A stretch of 64,000 nucleotides of DNA from contig CM070874.1 in assembly GCA_036365515.1 (NCBI GenBank), positions 91,222,342 through 91,286,341 on the forward strand, given 5' to 3'. This DNA is from Torymus aiolomorphi (taxonomy: Eukaryota > Arthropoda > Insecta > Hymenoptera > Torymidae). The notes below the pieces were generated by a model. That model had not been told where the DNA came from. It saw only the letters and a program-made list of their open reading frames with translations, and searched no databases. Positions 37,240 through 49,140 of the stretch are shown here, one piece after another. The position numbers and the translations under genes were made by a program. Each line of letters opens with the position of its first letter. Position 1 is the stretch's first letter.

Positions 37240-37810
37240 TTTTAAATATCAAGAGCCACAAATGATTTATATTTTTGAGAACCAGACGGCTTTGAAAACT
37301 TAATATTATTCATTCATCTCAAATTGTGGACCTAGTTACTGACCTTTGTCAAAGCATTAAAAATAGATTAAACATCAATATTCAACAGTTTTATGATAAC
37401 ACTTATACTTACATATCATATTTTATTTAAATATGATTCTAGTAATAAGTTTTTTCCTGCGTAATGGAATACACATTGCTAAACTGTCTGTCATAACATT
37501 GATTTTAACCCCATAGTACTAATTAATTCTTTAGGTTTTGTACACATAATAGTAGATTAATTATGAAATTCAATTTTTAGTAGCTTATAAAATATACGAA
37601 TAGAGTGTATTAGCAGTGCGAGCAGCTCCCATTGAAAAGCTAGACATATAAGTGTTATCATAAAACTGTTGAATATAGAAGTTTAATCTATTTTCCATGC
37701 TTCGACGAAATTCAGTGACAAGGTCCATGACATATATTAGATTCATGAATAATATTAATTTCTCAAATTCTCAAGTTTTCATTATTGGTGTCTCTTGATA
37801 TTTAAAAATA
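37240..37810. repeat. Second palindrome nested in FB2 left arm
   Basis: About 570 bp. Ends tttttaaatatcaagag and its near complement at about 37793. The middle pair is aacagttttatgataacact with its complement. The mirror is at about 43110-43680. Confidence 0.65.
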
Positions 37811-38139
37811 AATAGAGGGTATTGTATAAACAGATTGTATAATTAAAAAAGCCAAGTCTGTGTATCGCTAAGAAAATTTAATAAATATAAATACTTCAAA
37901 AATGTATAAATTTAATACATGTTTTTTACTGCAAAGTCTCAGACAATTGATGAAAGAACCTCTTAGATTTAACGTGGGTATAAGTAAAATTAGATATAAC
38001 ACTATAATTTTTATTTATATATTCAATTCAAAATCCTTGATACATTAAGTATACAATACGGTAAATATATTTCTTTTTGTATTCTAAAGAATAATTATAT
38101 TTAATCTTGAAAATTTATGCCCTGATTAAAAAGGGAGGT

Positions 38140-39884
38140 ATATTCAACTGTCCTTGATTCGCCTCACGATGACGAGCTTCATACGCGAGATCCTGCTTTT
38201 ATAAATTAGAAAACTCAACAAATTAAATGTAGCCTAATCGTGATAGGAGTCAGCCTCTCGAAGACGAGTGACGTACGCGATCATTTCCTTTTTTAAAAAG
38301 TGAATACCCTGAACAAAAATAGAGGTATATTAAACTGTCCAGGAGTCGCCTATCGAAGACGAGCTTCGTACGCGACTTAAAGCTTTTATAAAAAAAGAAC
38401 CCTGCTCAAAATGAATGTAGCCTAATCGTGCCAGAAAAGTCGAGCTCTCGCAGAGGAGATTTGTAAGCGAGATTCTGCTTATATAAAATAGAACACTAAA
38501 CAAATTGGATCTATCCTAATCGTGAAGGAGTCGGCCTCTCGAAGACGATCTTTGTACGTGAGCTTCTGCTTTTATAAAATAGAACACACAAGAAATTGTA
38601 TGTAGTTTAATCGTGATAGGAGTCGGACCATCGAAGACGCGCTTCATACACGAGCAATTGCTATTTGAAAAAGTTGATTACCCCGATAAAAAATGAAGGT
38701 ATATTAAACTGCCCAGGAGTCGCATCTCGAAGACGAGCTTCGTACGCGAGCTTGTACTTTTATAAAATAGAACACTTAACGTATTGAATGTATCTTAATC
38801 GTGATAATAGTCGGCCTCTCGAATACGAGCTTATAATTCGTTAAGTGTTCTATTTTATAAAAGCAGAATCTCGCGTACGAAGCTCGTCTTCGATAGGCGA
38901 CACCTGGACAGTTTAATGTACCTCCATTTTTTATCAGGGTGTTCACTTTTTAAAAAAGGAAAAGCTCGCGTACGAAAGTCGTCTTCGAGAGGCCGACTCC
39001 TATCACGATTAGACTACATTTAATTTGTTAAGTGTTCTATTTTTTAAAAGGAATATCTAGCGTACGAAGCTCGTCTTCGAGAGTCCCACTCCTATCACGA
39101 TTAGAATACATTCATTTTGGTAAGGGTTCTATTTTATAAAAGCAGAGGCTCGCGTACCAAGCTCGTATTCAACAGGTGACACCTGGGCAGTTTAATATAC
39201 CTCCATTCTTGACGAGTGTACTCACTTTTTAAAAAAGCAAAAACTCGCTTACAAATCTCCTCTTCGAGAGCTCGAGTCCTTTGGCACGATTAGTCTACAT
39301 TCATTTTGAGCAGCGTTCTTTTTTTATAAAAGTAGATGCTCGTCTACGAAGCTTGTCTTCGAGAGGCCGACTCCTATCACGATTAGGATACATTCATTTT
39401 GGAAAGTGTTCTCCTTTATAACAGCAGAATCTCGATTACGAAGCTTGTCTTCGAGAGGTGACTCCTGGACATTATAATATACCTCCATGTTTTATGAGTG
39501 TATTTTATTCTTTTTAAGAAAACAAACGCTCGCTTAGGAAGCTTCTCTTCGAGAGCTCCACTTCTCTGGCACGATTAGTCTACATTCATTTCGTGTATCG
39601 TTCTTTTTTTATTAAAGTTGATGCTGGCCTACGAAGCTCGTCTTCGATAGACAACTCCTGGACAACTCCTTAAAAAAGGAAAAGCTCGCGTATGAAGCTA
39701 GTCTTCGAGAGGCCGACTCCTATTACGATTAGGCTACATTCAATGCGTTAAATGTTCTATTTTTTAATAGCAGAATCTCGCGTACGAAGCTCGTCTTCGA
39801 GAGGCCGACTCCTATCACGATTAGGATACATTCATTGTGTTAAGGGTTCTATTTTAGGTCTTTGGGAGGCGACCCCTGGGCAGT

Positions 39885-39920
<36 letters not shown>

Positions 39921-42790
39921 CCTTCATTTTTGACGAGTGTATTCCGTATTTAAAAAAGGAAAATCTCGCTGGCTATTATCACGATTAGGATAAATTCATT
40001 TATGTAAGTGTTCTAATTTATAAAAGTAAAAAGCTCGCGTACGAAGCTCGTCTTCGGGAGGCGACAACTGGGCAGCTTAATATACCTGAATTTTTTATCA
40101 GGGTATTCACTTTTAAAAAATGCAAAAGTTCTCGAAAGAAGCTCGTCTTTGAGGGACCGACTCCTCTGGCACGATTAAGCTAAATTCATTTTGAGCAGCG
40201 TTCTTTTTTTTATATAAACTTAGACTCGCGTACGAAGCTCGTCTTCGATAGGCGCCTCCTGGACAATTTAATATACCTTCATTTTTTTATCGGGGTTTTC
40301 ACTTTTTAAAATAGCAATTGTTCGTGTATGAAGCGCGTTTTCGAGGGTCCGACTCCTATTACGATTAAACTACATACAATTTGTTGTGTGTTCTATTTTA
40401 TAAAAGCAGAAGCTCACGTACGAAGCTCGTCTTCGAGAGGCCGACTCCTTCACGATTATGATAGATCCAATTTGTTAAGTGTTCTATTTTATATAAGCAG
40501 AATCTCGCTTCCGAAGCTTGTCTTCGAGAGGTGACTTCTGGACATTATAATATACCTCCATTTTTTATGAGTGTATTTCCTTTTTGAATAAGCAAAAGCT
40601 CGCTTACGAAGCTCCTCTTCGAGAGCTCGACTCCTCTGGTACGATTATAGTATCCATTCATTTCGAGCATCGTTCTTTTTTTATAAAAGTAGATGCTCGC
40701 GCCTAGGAAGCTCGTCTTCGAGAAGCGGCTCCTAAACAGTTTAATATACCTCCACTTTTTATCAGGGTATATTCACGTTTTAAAAAATCAAAAGCTTGCG
40801 CACGAAGCTCGTCTTCCAGAGGCGATTCCTGAACCGTTCATTATAGCTCCATTTTTTATTTATCAGGGTAATTACTTTTTTAAAAACCCGAAGCTCGCCT
40901 ACGGAACTCTTCTTCGAGAACTCGACTCCTCTGGCACGATTAGGCTACATTCATTTTGAGCAGCATTTTTTTTTATAAAAGCTTGAACTCGCGTACGATA
41001 CTCGTCTTTGAGAGGTGCCACCTGGCCAATTTAATATACCTCCACTTTTTATCAGGGTATTAAAAAAAGCAAAAGCTCGCGTACGAAGCTCGTCTTCGAG
41101 ATGCGACTCCTGGGCAGTTTAATATTCCTCCATTTTTGACGAGTGTATTCCCTTTTTGAAAAAGCAACAGCTCACTTACGGAGAGGTGGGTATCGAAAAG
41201 GCGAACGTTCACTTCGTATTTGCAGCAAAATATCAAATTTTGTTACTTCGAATTATGTTATTTACTCATGACTTTTTAACGAATGCATGTAATTATAGAA
41301 TGTTCGAATCGTCGACTAGTCATGTAGAATAAAGAAAATATGATCGATATAGTTGCATTCGAATCGTTATTGTCTAAAACATGAAAATTTTTTCTGGCTC
41401 TAAAGTAGATGGTTCATAAGCGTGAAAAACGATAGTAGTTAGTCTAAATACTTCATGTTTTTCGCACTTGTGAACTTTCTACTTGATGGTTAGAAAAAAT
41501 TTTCATATTTTGGACAATAACGATTCGAATGCAACTATATCGATCATATTTTTATTATTCTTCATGACCAGTCGATGATTTGACCATTCTAATTATATGG
41601 ATTCCTTAAAAAGTCATAAAGAAATAACGTAATTCGAAATAACAAAAATTGATATTTTGCTGCAAATACGAAGTGAACGTTCGCCTTTTCGATACCCTCC
41701 CTTACGGAGTTCCTCTTAGAGATATTGACTCCTTTGTCACGATTAGTCTACATTCATTTAGAGCAGCGTTCTTTTTTTATAAAAGTAGATGCTCGCCTAC
41801 AAAGCTCCTCTTCGATAGGCGAATCTTGGACAGTTTAATATACGTCCATTTATCACGTTATAATCAGTTTTTAAAAAACCGAAAGCTCGCCTATAACGAA
41901 GCTCTTCGAGAGGCTGACTCCTATCACCATTAGGGTACATTCAATACGTTCAGTGTTCTATTTTATAAAAGCACTATCTCGCGTACGAAGCTCGTATTTG
42001 GTAGTCGACCCCTGGGCAGTTAAATATACCTCCATTTTTTAAAGTGTATTCCCTTTTTTAAAGAGCAAAAGTTCGCTTACGAAGCTCGTCTTCGAGAGGC
42101 CGACTATTATCACGATTAAGATACATTCAATACGTTAAGTGTTCTATTTTATAAAAGTACAAGCTCGCGTACGAAGCTCGTCTTCGAGATGCGACTCCTG
42201 GGCAGTTTAATATACCTTCATTTTTTATCGGGGTAATCAACTTTTTCAAATAGCAATTGCTCGTGTATGAAGCGCGTCTTCGATGGTCCGACTCCTATCA
42301 CGATTAAACTACATACAATTTCTTGTGTGTTCTATTTTATAAAAGCAGAAGCTCACGTACAAAGATCGTCTTCGAGAGGCCGACTCCTTCACGATTAGGA
42401 TAGATCCAATTTGTTTAGTGTTCTATTTTATATAAGCAGAATCTCGCTTACAAATCTCCTCTGCGAGAGCTCGACTTTTCTGGCACGATTAGGCTACATT
42501 CATTTTGAGCAGGGTTCTTTTTTTATAAAAGCTTTAAGTCGCGTACGAAGCTCGTCTTCGATAGGCGACTCCTGGACAGTTTAATATACCTCTATTTTTG
42601 TTCAGGGTATTCACTTTTTAAAAAAGGAAATGATCCCGTACGTCGCTCGTCTTCGAGAGGCTGACTCCTATCACGATTAGGCTACATTTAATTTGTTGAG
42701 TTTTCTAATTTATAAAAGCAGGATCTCGCGTATGAAGCTCGTCATCGTGAGGCGAATCAAGGACAGTTGAATATACCTCCCTTTTTAATC
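38140..42790. repeat. Degenerate tandem array forming the loop and inner arms of FB2
   Basis: Dozens of units of about 110-140 bp. Each has a core close to ctcgcgtacgaagctcgtct followed by tcgagagg, then ctcctatcacgattag, cattcatttt and a tctattttataaaagca word. Units run in one orientation up to about 38830 and the opposite orientation from there to 42790. Only the outer 700 bp on each side pair as foldback arms. The core contains the mini-hairpin cgaagctcgtcttcg. Open frames here are artefacts. A (ta)n tract lies at about 39884-39920. Confidence 0.85.
41184..41700. mobile_element. 517-bp palindromic element with 9-bp TSD in the FB2 loop
   Basis: The ends gggtatcgaaaaggcgaacg and its complement are flanked by cttacggag on both sides (41175-41183 and 41701-41709). 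The stems run nearly to the middle (gatagtagttagtctaaata). A 9-bp duplication is typical of Mutator-like elements. No transposase. Confidence 0.8.
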
Positions 42791-45057
42791 AGGGCATAAA
42801 TTTTCAAGATTAAATATAATTATTCTTTAGAATACAAAAAGAAATATATTTACCGTATTGTATACTTAATGTATCAAGGATTTTGAATTGAATATATAAA
42901 TAAAAATTATAGTGTTATATCTAATTTTACTTTTACCCACGTTAAATCTAAGAGGTTCTTTCATCAATTGTCTGAGACTTTGCAGTAAAAAACTACATGT
43001 ATTAAATTTATACATTTTTGAAGTATTTATATTTATTAAATTTTCTTAGCGATACACAGACTTGGCTTTTTTAATTATACAATCTGTTTATACAATACCC
43101 TCTATTTATTTTTAAATATCAAGAGACACCAATAATGAAAACTTGAGAATTTGAGAAATTAATATTATTCATGAATCTAATATATGTCATGGACCTTGTC
43201 ACTGAATTTCGTCGAAGCATGGAAAATAGATTAAACTTCTATATTCAACAGTTTTATGATAACACTTATATGTCTAGCTTTTCAATGGGAGCTGCTCGCA
43301 CTGCTAATACACTCTATTCGTATATTTTATAAGCTACTAAAAATTGAATTTCATAATTAATCTACTATTATGTGTACAAAACCTAAAGAATTAATTAGTA
43401 CTATGGGGTTAAAATCAATGTTATGACAGACAGTTTAGCAATGTGTATTCCATTACGCAGGAAAAAACTTATTACTAGAATCATATTTAAATAAAATATG
43501 ATATGTAAGTATAAGTGTTATCATAAAACTGTTGAATATTGATGTTTAATCTATTTTTAATGCTTTGACAAAGGTCAGTAACTAGGTCCACAATTTGAGA
43601 TGAATGAATAATATTACGTTTTCAAAGCCGTCTGGTTCTCAAAAATATAAATCATTTGTGGCTCTTGATATTTAAAAATGAATATAATTATTTTCAAGAG
43701 GGTTTGAAAAAGGATTCAGATAAAAATTTGTCGAGCAAAAACTATTCTCACCCTATTTTTGTTTTGTTTAGATTAAGGTACGTACACTAAAAAACAGCCA
43801 ATCAGAGATTTACAAAATAAGTCACAAAATAAGCACTGCTACATTATACGTATAAAATGCAAACTTTATCGTAAACACTGATGAACACAATGAAAATTTT
43901 AATTACTCTTTACTTATTTTATGAAATAACATAAACTAGTTTATTTATGTTAATTATTACAACTGTTTTGTGTTTATATTAAGTTGAGGTAAATGTAATA
44001 ATAACTTTTTATTCAAGAACAATTAAAATATAGGCAAAACATGTTATTGAAAATATTTGTTGTTAATGATGTTGTATTCTTCCATAGTGCTACGGTATAA
44101 AGATTTATTTTCAATGATTCATTTACAATCCTCACATATTAAAATTGACAGTTCACCATAGTGTCAGTTTAAGTCATGTGTTGTATTTTGAAAAATACAA
44201 GCTGAATTGTCAATTTTAAACATACACCTAATTTGTTCATTTTCATATCAAACACTTCCAAACATTGTAAAAACTCCAACAAACTGTTCAGATTATATTT
44301 TTTCAAAATGTAACACATAACTTAAACTTCCACCATGGTGAACTATCAATTTTAATATGTGAGAATTGTGAAGACATTGAAAATAAATCTTTATACCATA
44401 ACACTATGAAAGAATACAACACTGTTAGCAAAAAGTATTTTCAACATAAGGTTTGGCGATATTATAATTGTTCTTCAATTAAAAGTTATTATTACATTTA
44501 CACACAATCACCACAATTATTCAACTAAAATACACTTATAGCTTAAGCAGCACCATCCACAATAATCATCACAATATCATTTACGAACAGATTAATATGA
44601 ATATTAAAGTTGACACGCGTTAACTTGTACACTTGCATGTAGATAATACTGCACATTGATCTATTTTTACTTATTTTTATATTTCGCACATTTGTGAATA
44701 AGATTTTGTTTTTGTTACTTATTTTAAACTTTAACTGAACTACTCTTTTGCCTTTTACACGTTTAAACTTTTCATTGTTTTTATCAGTGTTTATGATGAA
44801 AATAGCAATTTCTTTTTATTTTGGTGAATACAGAAGCTCCTAGGGCCTATGAGATCCAATGGGAAGGCACGAGTATCTTTTTTTAAGGTACTAAGTGTCT
44901 CTGTTTGATGCCAGGAAACAGTACGATTGAAAATAAAAGAAATAATCCATAAATTCTTGACGGCGCTGTAAAAATAAAAGTTTTTACAAAGTAACTATAC
45001 TTAAACTTTATTTGTACTTTTTTTATATAAAACTTGTATACTTATCTATACTCTAGA

Positions 45058-45180
45058 TCAGTCATCCAGAATAGCTGACACACAGCAGGCACAATAAACA
45101 AACCTCGTATCACTCTCTCACAAGCAGTCACCATAGCCGTAAAAGATCCATTAGGATTCTGGCAAGCTCTTAATCCTTCG
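45058..45180 (-). pseudogene. PGGT1B-like exon, FB2 right arm
   Basis: Mirror of 35741-35860 with the same conserved words and the same TGA in place of Trp. Not functional. Confidence 0.75.
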
Positions 45181-45612
45181 ACTAAGGATACATTTTTAAT
45201 AGCTACATGACATTTTTATGGCTTTGACATATTGACTTCCAGTCTGTAATTCTGCTTTATAAAATTTTGCTATAAAAAGAAAATTAATTTATGAAAAACT
45301 TTTAATATCCATTTTTATTCGTGTTAATATTTACTCATTTGATCATTACAAAAATTACTATACTGTTTGTCATATAAATTATACGTCAATTGGCATATTA
45401 AATTATAATTGATAAAATTATAGAAGACTTTAAGGAATAATTTTATCATAGCAATGATAGATGCAAATGCGGTAAAAACAATAAAAACATTTCTTACTTA
45501 ATTAATGCTCCTTCTCCAAATTTTTGCAAAAACATCACATTAATTGTCAATAACTTTTGACTTAATGTTCCAGTTGAAGAAGTTGTATTTCCCAGACTAG
45601 CTAAGAGTTAAT

Positions 45613-46281
45613 TCATTTCCATGGCTTGTGTTGTATTATAGCGTTTTCTACCATAAATGTATTTGTGTCATAGCAATACAGCCAACTTTTTGAACTTGTT
45701 GAATCTGTTGCATTTGCCAAACTTGTTGTTGAACTGGCATACTCTGCATGTGTTGAACATATTTTATTAGATACGTCATTTGTTGAGGTTGAGGCTGAGG
45801 TTGCAGTTGGGCTTGATGATGAATTGGAGAAGGTTGTATATCGCTGGCTGTGACACTTGTTACTGTTGTATTGGAGGCGAAGCAGCACTAGACGAGCTCT
45901 TGGAATTATTGTTGCACCCCTGATGCAGCTTGTGTTTTAGCAGCATTGGTACTCATATTTCCTATATAATAAAATTAAATTGCGAGTAATTTATTTTATA
46001 AATTGAAACTGACGAAGGCTATAAACAACAAATGAACTCTTACTTTTGAAGCCACTTTGTTGGATGAGGTACTCGCATAAGTATTTAATACAGGTGGTTG
46101 TGCCTCTGGAGGATCAGGATTTACTACAATAGTCTTCATCGACATCAATCTCTTCAACTCTCGAAGAACTACTTGCTCAGCCACACTTTCATCCAAAAAA
46201 ACATCACGAACACCAGCTATCACATCTTTAATTACAGTGTTGTAATTTGTATAAATTAGTAAAAAATAATGTGGCACTTTC
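45613..46281 (-). pseudogene. GTF2A1 fragment, FB2 right arm (uninterrupted)
   Basis: Minus-strand mirror of the left-arm fragment, without the 600-bp insert. The exon runs 46281 to 46044 with an intact acceptor and donor and reads DVIAGVRDVFLDESVAEQV and PDPPEAQPP. The next exon begins about 45962 and leads into the Gln/Pro-rich linker. It shows the state of the captured exon before the left-arm insertion. Confidence 0.75.
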
Positions 46282-46941
46282 CTAAAAGAAAAAAAAAAAT
46301 TAGTGTAATGTAAATATGTAAATATAAAAAGTAAATCAAAATACTTACTCGATAACAACAGTCACTTCACAATAGTAATTCCAGTCAATTTTGGTTGAAT
46401 CATTACTTTCACATTCAAAAATAATATTAATACTCTAACCTCCTAATACGCTTTCCCACTGTTTTGAAAAGTCAGACGATAAGACAAGGAATCCGAAATC
46501 GGAACGTTGCGGCTCGCTCGCGTATCGCGCTGCTGCCAACATTCAAACATTTCGGCCTGTGATTACGGTCGGGAGAATTCTCCCGATAATCCCATCACTG
46601 GTGAGGAACAAAGTTAAGGGCGCTACAGGCAAAAAGAAAAAGCAAAAGCACAGGAACAGATATAAGAATAACATGGATATGTATATCTATATATATGAGG
46701 AACAGGAACAGCTACAGGAACAGATATAGGTGTTCCTTCTAGCTGTTCCTGTTCCTCATATATATAGGTATACATATCCATGTTAATCTTATATCTGTTC
46801 CTGTGCTTTTGCTTTTTCTTTTTGCCTGTAGCGCCCTTTATTTGTATCTCACTGTTCCTGGTATATATAGATATAGTAACCCATGTTATTCGTGTATCTG
46901 TGGCTTCGTTCCTCTTTGATCCGTTTCTCATGTCGAGGCCT

Positions 46942-46967
46942 TATCTGGTTATGATATACTATACAAT
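46942..46967 (+). pseudogene. LINE endonuclease domain, piece 2 (26 bp)
   Basis: The 26 bases between P and the MITE/H block continue the frame of 33385-33612: tat completes a codon, then ctggttatgatatactatac gives a GYDILY-like word that fits the family between HYRYFRL and YNHSKIN. Short, but position, frame and flanking TSDs agree. Confidence 0.65.
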
Positions 46968-46969
46968 TA

Positions 46970-47117
46970 GGGTGCGATCCCATAGCGTTCCGAAAAATTA
47001 GACGGAACCATTTAAGCCCGTGAGAGCGAGAGAGACATTCACGGAAGAACCTCTCTCTCGCACTCACGGGCTTAAATGGTTCCGTCTAATTTTTCGGAAC
47101 ACCATGGGATCGCACCC
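46970..47117. mobile_element. 148-bp PIF/Harbinger-like MITE
   Basis: The ends gggtgcgatcccat and atgggatcgcaccc are flanked by TTA (46967-46969 and 47118-47120). The stem continues with ttccgaaaaattagacggaa. The target TTA straddles the junction between the TSD of element H and its first bases. Confidence 0.85.
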
Positions 47118-47118
47118 T

Positions 47119-48096
47119 TAGAGGTGAAAAGTGACGCGGTCAGAAAAAAAATGGTCTTTTGACGGTCCAAGGACCGTCCGATGACCGACTCTATTTGTGA
47201 CCTATTCGTCACTTTTTTCGACGGGCACGGCCGGCGCAGCTCCCGCGCTCCGGCGCATGTGCCGCTGACGAGAGTGTCGCCGCTGTCGCGTACTCGCGTC
47301 GCGAATCGCGATTCTCGCAAATAATTTTGTACTAAATTGAAATAAAGTTCACACAATGAATTTAGAAAAATTTGTTATTATTATAAGTTCTCTATAGTAG
47401 TTGTCACATTTAAAATATTTAATTAATGCATTAATTAATACAACTATATAGCTGAAGAAAGACGGTCTTATTCTACATACTATAAAGACTATGATTTTAT
47501 TCCTATGCAAAAAAGACGATATTTTGTGACAAATTGAAAAAAGGGCCGTCTTTCTTCAGCTATATAGATGGTAAGAGTAGATATTTTGATTTTTTTTATT
47601 AGAAAAATGAAATTTAATATATTAAATAAAAATATATATATAAACCATGAATAATTATTGATAATGATAATAAATTAATAATGGTATCATAAATTTATAA
47701 TTTAATTAGTAAAATATTCTTATGAAAAAAGACGATATTTTGTGACAAATTGAAAAAAAGACCGTCTTTTTTCAGCTATATAGGTGGTGAGGGTAGAATT
47801 TTTAATTTTTTTTATTAGATCTTTTAATTTTTATTAAACTAAGAAAAAATATAAACCATCAATTTCTGAATGATTATTGATAAAGGTAATAAATTAATAA
47901 TGGTATCATTACCTTTTAATTAGCAGAATATTGTTATTAAAAAAAGACGATCTTTTGTGCAGACCAATTGAAAAAAAAACCGTCTTTTTACATTCAAAAA
48001 TTAAGAAAAATTTTTGGACCGTCATTTTTGTCACAGGACCATCTTTTTTTGTGTCAATTGACCAATTAAAAAAAGACTGGTCATTTTACACCTCTA
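47119..48096. mobile_element. Element H, about 1 kb, 8-bp TSD
   Basis: The left end tagaggtgaaaagtgac and the right end gtcattttacacctcta are inverted. Apart from the MITE beside its left end, it lies between copies of tatacaat (46960-46967 and 48097-48104), an 8-bp duplication that fits hAT. GC-rich at 47200-47300. The rest is a tandem repeat. Non-autonomous. Confidence 0.75.
47515..48050. repeat. 216-bp tandem repeat in H
   Basis: The word aaaaaagacgat recurs with gacgat at 47515, 47731 and 47946. Each is followed by ttgtg, aattgaaaaaa and a ccgtcttt word. Two full units and part of a third. An inverted partner, agctgaagaaagacggtc, lies at about 47451. Confidence 0.75.
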
Positions 48097-48104
48097 TATA
48101 CAAT

Positions 48105-48409
48105 CATAGCAAAATAAATCAAAATGATGGGGTAGTTGTTTACATCAAGGAAAAAGTAACTTATAAATCGGAAGTAATTGAAATAGGTAGGCTTAAAATT
48201 TTACACACAATAATAAAACTAAATAATAACAGCAATATTGAAATATCAGCTTTATACAGATGTCACGATCTGCCCTGTACAGAATTTATTTGGAATATGA
48301 AAACGTTACTAAGTCTAAAAAGAAATTCAAAAAACCATTTAATTATAGGAGATTTTAACATTGATATTTTAAAATGTAATAATATAAGTGAGGAATTTTT
48401 AAACAATTA
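48105..48409 (+). pseudogene. LINE endonuclease domain, piece 3
   Basis: Resumes the frame immediately after tatacaat: NQNDGVVVYIKEKV, ALYRCHDLP and the diagnostic HLIIGDFNIDIL (metal-binding Asp/Asn of the endonuclease), ending ISEEFLNN where a 5 kb insertion begins at about 48410. No stop within the piece. Confidence 0.88.
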
Positions 48410-48950
48410 TGCTTCGTGTCTCGTTCTCGAGCTCACTAGGTAGTACCGCCAGTGTACACAGATGTCGCCACAAACTTCAGCTATCCCCACTTCTAAAAGT
48501 CGGCTGCTGGCTCGTCCCGCCAGGCCGGCCGGTCTCTCTCGTCATAACGCTTTTTGTGCGCGTAGAGTGTGCCACGCTTTAGCTACATGGCGGTAGAAGA
48601 GAAGCCTTCGTTTTTCATCCTTTACGGAAGGATTATTGATGAAGATTTCCCGACCGCCGTATTCAACTGTGGAAGCAGATAAATAGTGCTTAACCTTTCG
48701 GACGATGTCTCAGATTCAGAATCGTCGTTATTTGGATTAATAAGTAAGTATACGTTCCAGGACGTTTTTGTGCGGCGGCGTGTTAACACGAGAAGTTATA
48801 GACATGCCGCCCAAATCTCAATGGACTGTAGTTATGCATGTGTAAGAGAAAAGAAAAAATATACTTCTCTTATAAACTGCATAAACTATAGATCTTTATT
48901 GTGTTCTTTTTAAGCCGTTAGACGGTTTGGGTTGTAGTCTTTGTTTTACG

Positions 48951-49140
48951 GCGAGCTCACACGAGAGGTGAGACAGGTCGTATGTTTGACATAACCTGTA
49001 TTATCATGACTACATGATCCTTTGTTTGGCAGTGAGCTCACACGAGAGGTGAGACAAACTGTACATAACCTGTATTAACATGATCTTTTGTTGGCAGTGA
49101 GCTCACACGAGAGGTGAGACAAACTGTACAATTTGACTAG
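48951..49140. repeat. Three tandem roughly 65-75 bp units
   Basis: gagctcacacgagaggtgag occurs at about 48954, 49029 and 49098, each followed by a gtaca/gtatg word and cataacctgtatta. Noncoding. Confidence 0.8.

Larger units (their letters stand above)
33716..46600. mobile_element. Giant foldback FB2, hAT-like, with captured gene fragments
   Basis: A 12.9 kb inverted-repeat element. The ends cagtgatgggattatcggga and its complement are exact. An 8-bp TSD gtgaggaa lies at 33708-33715 and 46601-46608. Arms of about 4.5 kb (33716 to about 38830 less a 600-bp insert, and about 42075 to 46600) are near identical. The loop is a 3.2 kb tandem array. CAG...CTG ends with 8-bp TSDs fit hAT. No transposase is visible. 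Each arm carries GTF2A1-like exons with introns, a PGGT1B-like exon, and two nested palindromes (about 36119-37050 and 37240-37810 in the left arm). Confidence 0.9.
33613..46941. mobile_element. Small palindromic element P, split by FB2
   Basis: aggcctcgacatgag at 33613 pairs with ctcatgtcgaggcct ending at 46941. TAT flanks both ends (33610-33612 and 46942-46944). The native element is about 430 bp: 33613-33715 and 46609-46941. Its left arm pairs along acagatacacgaataacatg with 46880-46900. Its inner part, 46615-46838, is itself palindromic (gcgctacaggcaaaaag) with ggaacag words. FB2 is inserted in the left arm. Confidence 0.8.

Noticed and set aside
38140..42790. CRISPR-like array of spaced repeats
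   Set aside because: Units are degenerate, spacers are themselves repeated, orientation switches, there are no cas genes and the context is eukaryotic.
10452..46600. Assembly artefact as the explanation of both giant palindromes
   Set aside because: Exact 8-bp TSDs, arm-specific insertions and small arm differences argue for real elements. Long-read confirmation would still be decisive.
48686..48913. Open frame in the 5 kb insertion
   Set aside because: Short, no recognisable motif and no supporting structure.
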